Origin: Tengunoibacter tsumagoiensis
GTDB lineage: Bacteria > Chloroflexota > Ktedonobacteria > Ktedonobacterales > Ktedonobacteraceae
Length of the DNA: 64,000 nucleotides
Direction of reading: 5' to 3'
NCBI RefSeq assembly: GCF_003967535.1
Contig: NZ_BIFR01000001.1
Span: 4,587,001-4,651,000, forward strand
Made by a program: the position numbers and the translations under genes. Below, one piece after another: positions 44,523 through 51,530 of the stretch (its first letter is position 1; the number at the start of each line of letters is the position of its first letter). Under the pieces are notes generated by a model, which saw only the letters and a list, made by a program, of their open reading frames with translations, did no database searches and was not told where the DNA came from.

Positions 44523-46442
44523 TTGGTCCACTGCCTAAATCCTCGGTTCAGCGGAGGACATGAAAATCCGGATACGGCGGTTCGTTGCCAGCGTTGTGAT
44601 TTCCTGGTGCAGAATGCTCAAGTCGATAACTATGAGGTCATCTCTTTTATCGGCGCTGGAAGCTACGGCTATGTGTACAAAGTCCGTGAGCCAAATCCTC
44701 TGGGTCGTATCCTGGCCCTGAAGGTGTTGCGCATCGATCAATTTAATGAGAAAGCAAAGGCCAGCTTTTTCCAGGAAGCACGCCGTATTGCGACGATGCA
44801 ACATCCCAATATCTTGCCTGTCTATAACTTCGGCCAGATTGCAGAAAGCGGGCAGCCCTACTTTGTGATGGAATATGCCCCACAGACCATTCTTGATCTG
44901 TTCTTACATCCCGATGGAAGTCGACGGCTCGCTCTGGCTGAAGAGCTCGTTCCCTATATCCAACAGACAGCCGATGCTCTTCAGTATGTCCATAGCAATG
45001 GCCTCGTCCATCAAGATGTCAAACCTGGCAATCTGTTGATTGGACGCAATAAGCAGATTCTCCTCTCAGACTTTGGCACGACATTCTATTTAGGCATGCA
45101 GACTCATGCCTCTCTTGGAGAAGCAACTGGCACAGCAGCCTATATGCCTCCCGAACAATGGAAAGGCAATCCGCGCCGGGATTCTGACCAATACGCGTTA
45201 GCCACCTGTTGCTACGAACTGCTCAGTGGACGGACGCCATTTGTCTATAAACGTCTGGAAGAGATGTGGAATGCTCATCTAAAAGAGACTATTCTCTCTC
45301 CCCAACAGTGGAATCCACGCATCCCAGCCGAGATTGTGGCTGTTCTCCTGAGAGCACTCTCTAAAGATTATCATCAACGCTATCCCAGCATTATCGATTT
45401 TGCCGATAACTATGCGCAAGCAGTCAAGATTGCTCAACAGCGCTATGTCTGTCACCAATGTGGACAACAAAATCGCACCGGTGCCCAGCGCTGCGCCTTC
45501 TGCGGGGTGGAATATGATCAACGGACCTGCATCTATTGTCAGGCCCTGACACGCTTTGGACAACGATGCTGCTCAAAATGTGGACGCCTGACGCTCCCCC
45601 CAGATCTGGTACTTCATAGTCCTCTGGTCGGTACTACTGTGCATCAGGATCGCTATACTATTCAACGTGTCATTAAACAATCGGATGAGACGCATATTTT
45701 GAGTGCCGTCGCGACAGATGCCCATAATCAAGAACAGGCTGTCTTCCTGAAGCGCTGGGAGTGTATTGATCTCCCACTTACGCAGCGTGCTAAAGATATT
45801 GCATATTACGATCAATTCACAGCCCCATTAGCCAGACTACATCACCCACTCCTTCCATCATTGCACACACGCTTTGCCGAAGGGCGCTATTATTATGCTA
45901 TCTTTCACTATATTGATGGCGAGAGCTTGAACGAACGCCTGCAAAAACTTCAACGTCCACTCCCCGAACAGGAAGTCCTGATCTATCTGAATAGCCTGCT
46001 TAATACGCTGATGGTGCTCGAACAACAGCAGCCACCGCTACGCCACTACGATCTTTCACCTGCTAATATTCTCCTGGACCTGAAACGGAACCGCGCCATG
46101 CTGAGTGGATTTCGAATACCACCACCACCCATCCCAGTGGCCTCACAGGTCTCTATTACAGGGAGGCGCACAACACGCAAACTGGCGGTCTCTCCCTATC
46201 TCCCCATTCAAGAGAGTGCCTATGATCAACGCACCTGTCTCTATTCGCTGGCTGCTTGTATGCATCATGCCTTAACGAATGTGGCTCCGCCTCATTATCC
46301 AACGTACCCTCCGGTACGGCTCTTGAATCCACAGGTCTCAGCCGAACTGGAGCGTATCCTTAGCCGGGCCCTCCTTGAAGAGCAGCGAGCGCGCTACCAG
46401 AGTTATGCAGAATTTAAACGCGCTCTTCAACCTTTGTTATGA
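44523..46442 (+). CDS. Ser/Thr protein kinase with zinc ribbons and a C-terminal pseudokinase
   Basis: About 639 residues in four parts. A short N-terminal ribbon ends CQRCDF. The kinase domain has IGAGSYGYVYKV, catalytic Lys in ALKVLR, HQDVKPGNLL (HRD changed to HQD) and SDFGTTF, and ATGTAAYMPPEQW. A double zinc ribbon follows (CHQCGQQNRTGAQRCAFCG, then CIYCQ and CSKCG). A second kinase-like domain has HYDLSPANILLD but SGF instead of DFG and no clear glycine loop, so it is probably inactive. TTG at 44523 is chosen: AGGTAGGA lies 8 nt upstream and it gives the usual ribbon-like start; ATG 44451 would add unrelated residues. Substrates unknown. Confidence 0.82.
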   Translation: MVHCLNPRFSGGHENPDTAVRCQRCDFLVQNAQVDNYEVISFIGAGSYGYVYKVREPNPLGRILALKVLRIDQFNEKAKASFFQEARRIATMQHPNILPVYNFGQIAESGQPYFVMEYAPQTILDLFLHPDGSRRLALAEELVPYIQQTADALQYVHSNGLVHQDVKPGNLLIGRNKQILLSDFGTTFYLGMQTHASLGEATGTAAYMPPEQWKGNPRRDSDQYALATCCYELLSGRTPFVYKRLEEMWNAHLKETILSPQQWNPRIPAEIVAVLLRALSKDYHQRYPSIIDFADNYAQAVKIAQQRYVCHQCGQQNRTGAQRCAFCGVEYDQRTCIYCQALTRFGQRCCSKCGRLTLPPDLVLHSPLVGTTVHQDRYTIQRVIKQSDETHILSAVATDAHNQEQAVFLKRWECIDLPLTQRAKDIAYYDQFTAPLARLHHPLLPSLHTRFAEGRYYYAIFHYIDGESLNERLQKLQRPLPEQEVLIYLNSLLNTLMVLEQQQPPLRHYDLSPANILLDLKRNRAMLSGFRIPPPPIPVASQVSITGRRTTRKLAVSPYLPIQESAYDQRTCLYSLAACMHHALTNVAPPHYPTYPPVRLLNPQVSAELERILSRALLEEQRARYQSYAEFKRALQPLL

Positions 46443-46480
46443 GAAGGATGTCAGAGAATATGCGGGCACAGGGCCTTTCA

Positions 46481-46503
46481 GTTCTCGCAGGTGAGAACCT
46501 TTT
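46481..46503 (+). terminator. weak hairpin terminator after the kinase gene
   Basis: GTTCTC (46481-46486) and GAGAAC (46493-46498) form a short stem followed by CTTTT. The rest of the 360-bp gap to rpmE holds the promoter and leader listed next. Confidence 0.4.
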
Positions 46504-46670
46504 CGATCCCAGAGAACCAGCCGGAACTGGAAGCCCTGATGCAATGCGGGCATAAAACAGGGAGATAGCTTGTTATGTATGGTAGAATGAAAGGATTAAG
46601 ATGTGGCGCAGTGATCACACAGTCCCAACATTCTTAGTACTACTTCGTCTCTTGATCCTTAAGAGGTCTC

Positions 46671-46699
46671 TTGACGAAGAGTTACCTTGCATGTACAAT
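46671..46699 (+). promoter_or_regulatory. promoter of rpmE
   Basis: TTGACG (46671-46676), a 17-bp spacer and TACAAT (46694-46699), ten of twelve consensus bases. Transcription would start near 46707, giving a leader of about 96 nt. L31 leaders in several phyla carry autoregulatory structures; I do not recognise one of the known folds here. Confidence 0.7.
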
Positions 46700-46802
46700 C
46701 ATGCTTGCATTACTATGCGTGGTGGGTATGAGGTGAGGGAGGCAGAGAGGAACAGCGCCTTCCAAACAGCTAGCCATAAAAGTCTTGAATCTGGGAGAAA
46801 CA

Positions 46803-47009
46803 ATGAAACAAGGAATCCATCCAAATTATGTCGCATCCACGGTCAGCTGTGCTTGTGGCAACACCTTTGAGACGCTGAGCATCAAACCAGTCCTTAAGGT
46901 TGATGTGTGCTCGAAATGCCATCCCTTCTTTACTGGTCAGCAGCGTATTCTCGACTCAGCTGGCCGAGTTGAGCGTTTCCGCAAACGCTTCAACTTGAAA
47001 GATGAGTAA
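46803..47009 (+). CDS. rpmE: 50S ribosomal protein L31
   Basis: A 68-residue ribosomal protein of the zinc-binding type. The four ligands are Cys 16 and 18 (SCACGN) and Cys 36 and 39 (CSKCH). The ending [20 protein letters not shown] is highly characteristic. GGGAG lies 5 nt before the ATG; an upstream in-frame ATG at 46785 is not used because it precedes the Shine-Dalgarno site. It has its own promoter and a strong terminator. Confidence 0.96.
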   Translation: MKQGIHPNYVASTVSCACGNTFETLSIKPVLKVDVCSKCHPFFTGQQRILDSAGRVERFRKRFNLKDE

Positions 47010-47025
47010 GCTTTTTTATGTCAGT

Positions 47026-47067
47026 AATAGGGATAAAGGTCAGTCATACGGCTCCTTTATCCCTATT
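47026..47067 (+). terminator. hairpin terminator after rpmE
   Basis: AATAGGGATAAAGG (47026-47039) and CCTTTATCCCTATT (47054-47067) form a perfect 14-bp stem with a 14-nt loop. Confidence 0.8.
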
Positions 47068-47216
47068 TCCATATCATCGATTGTAGTCAACCTTTTGCCA
47101 GTCTCTGTTAGCAACAGAACTGGGATGATGCGACCACAGCCTTCCAGGCAGGTAGCCCTGGGTCTAGTTGCCCTTGTCTCCCAGGCTTACCGGTTGCATC
47201 GTACTTGTAGTAAGGG

Positions 47217-48674
47217 GTGAGTCCACTGAGCAACGTAAAGCAAAGAACAATACTCTTTTTAATTGCTGATACTGGAGCAGGCCATCGTAGCGCAGCCAAT
47301 GCCATCAGCAATGCCATCAAAATGATTTCTCAGCGAGAACAGGATGAGTGGCGCGCCCGCTCACTACAAGAGAACGGGCAGGAGTGGGATGAATCTGCGC
47401 ACAATGAGGTTGCTACTCGTCTTCCACCTCTTCCTCACTACCGGATTGAAATTGTTGATGTCTTTGAGGAATATAGCCGCTTCCCACTGAGAGAGGCCGT
47501 TAAGCTTTATGGTCCAACCATTCGCTATAATCCCAAACTGTATGGCGAGGTCTTTCGCCGCAGCAACCGTGAGAGTAGCGTCCTGGCTGGCAATGCTCTG
47601 GCCACTCCTCTTATTTTTAATGGTCTGCTCCGTCTGTTTACTACAATTCAGCCCGATATTGTCGTCTCGATTCACCCAATTATTAATTATGTGACGATCC
47701 ACGCCCTTCGCGAGCTGAATTTAAATATTCCCTTTATTACTGTGGTAACGGATCTGATTAGCGTTCACTATTCCTGGTTTGCCCCCGGAGCCGATGCCTA
47801 TGTGGTTCCAACCGAGGCAGCCAAACAGTTGTATTTAAAACGCGGTTTAGATCCTGAACGTATTCATGTGCTGGGGATGCCCATCGATCCCAAATACACA
47901 TTGCCCGTTGAGAATAAAGAGGAGCTCCAACGGAAGTTTGGCCTGAAACCGGATCTTCCAGTGATTCTCCTGGTGGGTGGGGGCGATGGTGCAGGTGGCT
48001 TACATACTGCTGTCCGCGCTATCTCTCAGGCTCGGCTCCCCGTTCAGTTGATGGTGGTTACCGGGCGCAATCGACGCCTCTATGCCAATCTGCAACGAAC
48101 ACAGGCACGCTTACATGTGCCCGCTAAGATTTTTGGCTTTGTGAATAATATGCCAGAGCTTATGCACGCCTCTGATGTGATTATCACTAAGGCCGGTCCT
48201 GGCACGATCTGTGAAGCTCTTGCCTGCAATCTCCCTATTATTTTAAGCGGCTATGTTCCGGGTCAGGAAGAAGGCAATATTGACTTTGTGGTCAGCAATA
48301 ATGTTGGGGAACTGGCTCTTGATCCTGGTACGCTCATTGATGCCTTGCGACGTCTGATTAAACCTGGTTCACCCGAGCTCAGGAAACGCGTTGCGAATGC
48401 TAAACGCATTAGTCGCGCCGATGCCTCGTTCGCTATTGCTCATTTCTTGCTTCGTCATCTACCATCTGATGAGAAACAATCTATCTGGCAATCAGCCCGC
48501 TGGCAGCGCACTCAGCTCAAGATGTCCAGTCGCTTACAATCCGCGATTCGCATCCATCGCTTACCACAACGGCTCTCGCCACGGTTGTTAAAAAGTCCAA
48601 GAATCCCACGCTTACCTCTCTTGAGGGCGCGTACACGGGATATCTCTACGGAGTCAGTTGATCGAAACAGGTAG
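47217..48674 (+). CDS. MGDG-synthase/UgtP-like glycosyltransferase
   Basis: GT28-family enzyme that adds a sugar from a nucleotide donor to diacylglycerol or a related lipid at the membrane. N-terminal ADTGAGHRSAANAI matches the MGDG synthase acceptor loop; PDIVVSIHPIINY, VVTDLISVHYSWFAPGAD and LGMPIDPKY follow; the donor site is ILLVGGGDGAGG and KAGPGTICEALACNLPIIL. 485 residues, with a strongly basic tail of about 70 residues that may bind lipid headgroups. Start is GTG 47217, although AAGGGG touches it, so the true start could be slightly later. It heads a same-strand run with the DUF1385 and phosphatase genes. Confidence 0.87.
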   Translation: MSPLSNVKQRTILFLIADTGAGHRSAANAISNAIKMISQREQDEWRARSLQENGQEWDESAHNEVATRLPPLPHYRIEIVDVFEEYSRFPLREAVKLYGPTIRYNPKLYGEVFRRSNRESSVLAGNALATPLIFNGLLRLFTTIQPDIVVSIHPIINYVTIHALRELNLNIPFITVVTDLISVHYSWFAPGADAYVVPTEAAKQLYLKRGLDPERIHVLGMPIDPKYTLPVENKEELQRKFGLKPDLPVILLVGGGDGAGGLHTAVRAISQARLPVQLMVVTGRNRRLYANLQRTQARLHVPAKIFGFVNNMPELMHASDVIITKAGPGTICEALACNLPIILSGYVPGQEEGNIDFVVSNNVGELALDPGTLIDALRRLIKPGSPELRKRVANAKRISRADASFAIAHFLLRHLPSDEKQSIWQSARWQRTQLKMSSRLQSAIRIHRLPQRLSPRLLKSPRIPRLPLLRARTRDISTESVDRNR

Positions 48675-48734
48675 TTTATCAGATAGCTCTAACACTCTGT
48701 TGTGCTACAAGCAAGCAAAAGGATTCAATGTTCT

Positions 48735-49727
48735 ATGGCAAAATTTTATTATGGCGGTCAGGCTGTGATGGAAGGGGTGATGATGCGAGGGCGGAAGTCG
48801 GCAGCAGTCGCTGTCCGAAAGCCCGATGGTGAGATTTCTTTGTATGAAGAGGCTCTCAATGCCTCTTTATATCAGAATAAACTCCTTCGACTTCCTTTCT
48901 TGCGCGGCATGCTGATGCTGTGGGAGATGCTGGTGCTGGGAACCCGCATGATGACGATGTCCGCCAATATTGCTTCTGGAGCATTGGATCCCTCTTCTAC
49001 TGGCTCTCCTCAATCTCTCTCTACCCTCGCTTCTACAAGTGAAGCTGAAGAGAAACCAGCTCAGTTGGGTGGATGGTCGCTCGCAATCTCTCTCGTTGTC
49101 TCACTTGGCTTTGCGGTTGCCATATTCTTTGTAAGTCCTCTGCTTATTACCAGTCTTCTACATAAGCAGATTGGCGATGGCTGGCTCAATCTGATTACTG
49201 AAGGTGTTATCAGGCTGCTGCTTCTGGTGGGATATCTCTATCTCATTGGTCGGGTGCCTGATATTCAACGCGTCTTTGGCTATCATGGAGCTGAACATAA
49301 AGCTATCAATACATTAGAACAGGGAGATACATTGGATGTCGCCCATGTTCGTCGCGCTTCCCGGGTGCATACCCGCTGCGGGACTGGCTTTCTTCTGCTG
49401 GTTATGGTGGTCTCGATCTTTGTCTTTGCTCTGCTAGGGTCTCCAACGCTCTGGTTGAAAATTGTGTCGCGGATCGTGTTGGTACCAGTGGTCGCTGGTA
49501 TTGCCTATGAGCTGATGCGACTGGGCGCTGCCAATTATCGCTATCGTGTGGTTCGCTGGCTTCTCGCGCCAGGACTGGCTCTACAAGGTTTGACGACTCG
49601 TGAGCCCGATGATAGCATGATCGAGTGCGCAATTGCCTCTCTCAAACGAGTGATCGCCCGTGATGAACCAGAAAGTCTTGCAGTCGCTGATGTGGCTAAT
49701 CTCCCACCATTGGCCGCTGTAGAATAA
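48735..49727 (+). CDS. DUF1385 membrane protein
   Basis: About 331 residues. The N-terminus YYGGQAVMEGVMMRGRKSAA is the hallmark of DUF1385 (PF07136). Four or five hydrophobic segments follow; a conserved cytoplasmic loop reads FGYHGAEHKAINTLEQGD, and RASRVHTRCGTGFLL comes after it. The His/Glu/Cys residues in these loops suggest metal binding, but the biochemical role is not known. ATG 48735 is chosen with AAAGGA 12 nt upstream; ATG 48702 would add eleven unlike residues. It lies 60 nt after the glycosyltransferase gene and 15 nt before the next. Confidence 0.85.
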   Translation: MAKFYYGGQAVMEGVMMRGRKSAAVAVRKPDGEISLYEEALNASLYQNKLLRLPFLRGMLMLWEMLVLGTRMMTMSANIASGALDPSSTGSPQSLSTLASTSEAEEKPAQLGGWSLAISLVVSLGFAVAIFFVSPLLITSLLHKQIGDGWLNLITEGVIRLLLLVGYLYLIGRVPDIQRVFGYHGAEHKAINTLEQGDTLDVAHVRRASRVHTRCGTGFLLLVMVVSIFVFALLGSPTLWLKIVSRIVLVPVVAGIAYELMRLGAANYRYRVVRWLLAPGLALQGLTTREPDDSMIECAIASLKRVIARDEPESLAVADVANLPPLAAVE

Positions 49728-49742
49728 GGAGTATGGTGTTTT

Positions 49743-50459
49743 ATGCCTTCCGATCCACAAGTGCCAGCGTCACCAACTGCCCAGGGTGCTGATCAGCCAA
49801 CGTCTTCTCCTGTGGCTCCAACAAAATTACCAGTAGAACCCGGAACGGTGCTTAAACCTACAGTACGGTTCTCAACCTGGCGCTGGGCTTCAACAGGGAT
49901 AATTCGTCTCCTCTATCGCTATTGGACACGATTAGCTGTGCGCCTTTTTCCAGAGAACTCCGTTGGTGAGAAGATTGCTCAGGCTCTCCATCTGCCGCTC
50001 CCCGATAAGCTAAATATGAGCTGGATTACGCCTGACTTAGCCGTTGGAGGTCGTATCCGGCCAGAAGATATTCCGGCTCTCGGGCTCTCTGGGATTACGC
50101 ATGTGATTGATACACGCTCAGAATACTGCGATGATGAACAGGCTCTCGCGAATGAACGGATCAAGTTGCTCTATCTCCCAACTCCTGATACGTTTCCCCT
50201 CAGCATTGCACAACTGCATGAAGGGGCAAAATGGGCCAATGAACAGATTGCCAATGGGGGCCGCGTTCTTATTCACTGCGAACATGGCGTTGGACGCAGC
50301 GTCCTGCTTACGTGCTCAACTCTTGTCCAGCAGGGGATGTCGGCCAGCGATGCTTTGACGTTGGTCATGCAGAAACGCTGGCAGGCCGCTCCTAATCAGC
50401 GACAGGTTGTTCGCCTGGAAGAATTTGAGTCCTCGCTTTCAGCAGAAGATAAAGCGTAA
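49743..50459 (+). CDS. dual-specificity protein phosphatase
   Basis: A 238-residue protein with a cysteine-phosphatase signature HCEHGVGRSVLLTCS (Cys about 179, Arg about 185, CX5R). The likely general acid is Asp in LPTPDTFPLS. The first 90 residues are Pro-rich then basic, with a possible amphipathic or membrane-associated stretch (STGIIRLLYRYWTRLAVRLF). The layout resembles plant and bacterial DSPs related to PTPMT1, which act on phosphatidylglycerophosphate; next to a glycolipid synthase this is a reasonable alternative to a protein substrate. AAGGAG lies 9 nt before the ATG. Its 3' end overlaps the convergent HAD gene by 64 bp. Confidence 0.83.
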   Translation: MPSDPQVPASPTAQGADQPTSSPVAPTKLPVEPGTVLKPTVRFSTWRWASTGIIRLLYRYWTRLAVRLFPENSVGEKIAQALHLPLPDKLNMSWITPDLAVGGRIRPEDIPALGLSGITHVIDTRSEYCDDEQALANERIKLLYLPTPDTFPLSIAQLHEGAKWANEQIANGGRVLIHCEHGVGRSVLLTCSTLVQQGMSASDALTLVMQKRWQAAPNQRQVVRLEEFESSLSAEDKA

Positions 50460-51283
50460 CGCTCTATTGCCTGTGCAACACCATCCTCGATGTTACTCGC
50501 CGTCACAACATTGGCGGCGAGTTTGACTTCCTCTCGCGCCTGACCCATGGCGACTCCCAGACCCGCAGCCTGAAGCATGGCAATATCGTTTGTATTATCA
50601 CCAATAGCCATTACCTGTTCCATTGGTATGCTCAGACGCTGTGCCAGTGCTGCCAGCGCAGTGGCTTTGGAACAGTTCTCTCGTATAATAGACAGCTCTG
50701 CACTTCCGTAATTTCCTCGTTTGAGCAGATCCATTGTACAGGGAAGTGCCGCAATCTCAGGCAACATCTTCACAATAGCCTCAACTGATGCAAAAGCTAC
50801 CAGACGTACAGGATCAGGCTGACCTGCACAGAGCTCTGCATGGTGAAACCGTCGAATATTTGGATAGACGGCAAAGTAGCCCGCAAGCTCTGGATTATCG
50901 TATTCTTCCAGGCCACTCCAGGTCTCTTCAGTCTGTTCTGTAACATGTTGCACAATTGGCTGCACGTGGTGACGAACAATGACCTCAACAGCTCGCTGTG
51001 CAATAGAGGCTGGCAGTGGTTGCATTTCAAAGACTGTCTGCTCAGGATGCTGCATGATAAGAGCCCCATCATATGTAATTAAAGGCAGGTGTATTCCTAG
51101 TTCCAGAGCAAATTGCTGTGAGTTTTCATAACGACGTCCCGTAGCTAATGTGACGTGAATACCAGCTGCCAGGGCTGCTTGAATCGCTTCTCGTGTCCGA
51201 ATGGTGATCTCTTTTTGGGGATTCACTAAGGTACCATCAATATCAATGGCTATCAATTTTATAGGTGGTGGGTCAAAAGTCAT
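50396..51283 (-). CDS. Cof-type HAD phosphatase
   Basis: Haloacid-dehalogenase superfamily phosphatase of about 295 residues, subclass IIB. Motif I is IAIDIDGTLVNPQKEI (Asp nucleophile), motif II is VTLATGRR, the motif III Lys is in ENCSKATALAALAQ, and motif IV is AIGDNTNDIAMLQAAG. ATG 51283 has GGAG 6 nt upstream; the open frame back to 51325 is not supported. Substrates of this family are sugar phosphates or nucleotides such as FMN. The gene ends inside the end of the opposite phosphatase gene. Confidence 0.9.
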   Translation of the reverse strand: MTFDPPPIKLIAIDIDGTLVNPQKEITIRTREAIQAALAAGIHVTLATGRRYENSQQFALELGIHLPLITYDGALIMQHPEQTVFEMQPLPASIAQRAVEVIVRHHVQPIVQHVTEQTEETWSGLEEYDNPELAGYFAVYPNIRRFHHAELCAGQPDPVRLVAFASVEAIVKMLPEIAALPCTMDLLKRGNYGSAELSIIRENCSKATALAALAQRLSIPMEQVMAIGDNTNDIAMLQAAGLGVAMGQAREEVKLAANVVTASNIEDGVAQAIERYALSSAESEDSNSSRRTTCR

Positions 51284-51530
51284 CTTTACTCCAAGAAAGC
51301 TATAGAGAGACAGAAGGAGGGGCAAAGAGGCGTTAATCAGAGAGCTTTCGGCCAGAGACCTCCCATGTATCGAAAACGTTCTTTGCTACATACCACACTA
51401 GTATAACGCTCCAATCTCCCTTTTCTCTTCCCAGGCTTTGAGAGACAGGTGCCCCAGTTCTAAACAAGAAGTCCCCCCACCTGATGATCTACTCCCAGTA
51501 GTGGGAGGCCCTCTGGAAATTGTAAAGCGG

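Noticed and set aside
47002..47220. Small gene between rpmE and the glycosyltransferase
   Set aside because: It begins in the rpmE stop region and reads through the perfect 14-bp terminator hairpin.
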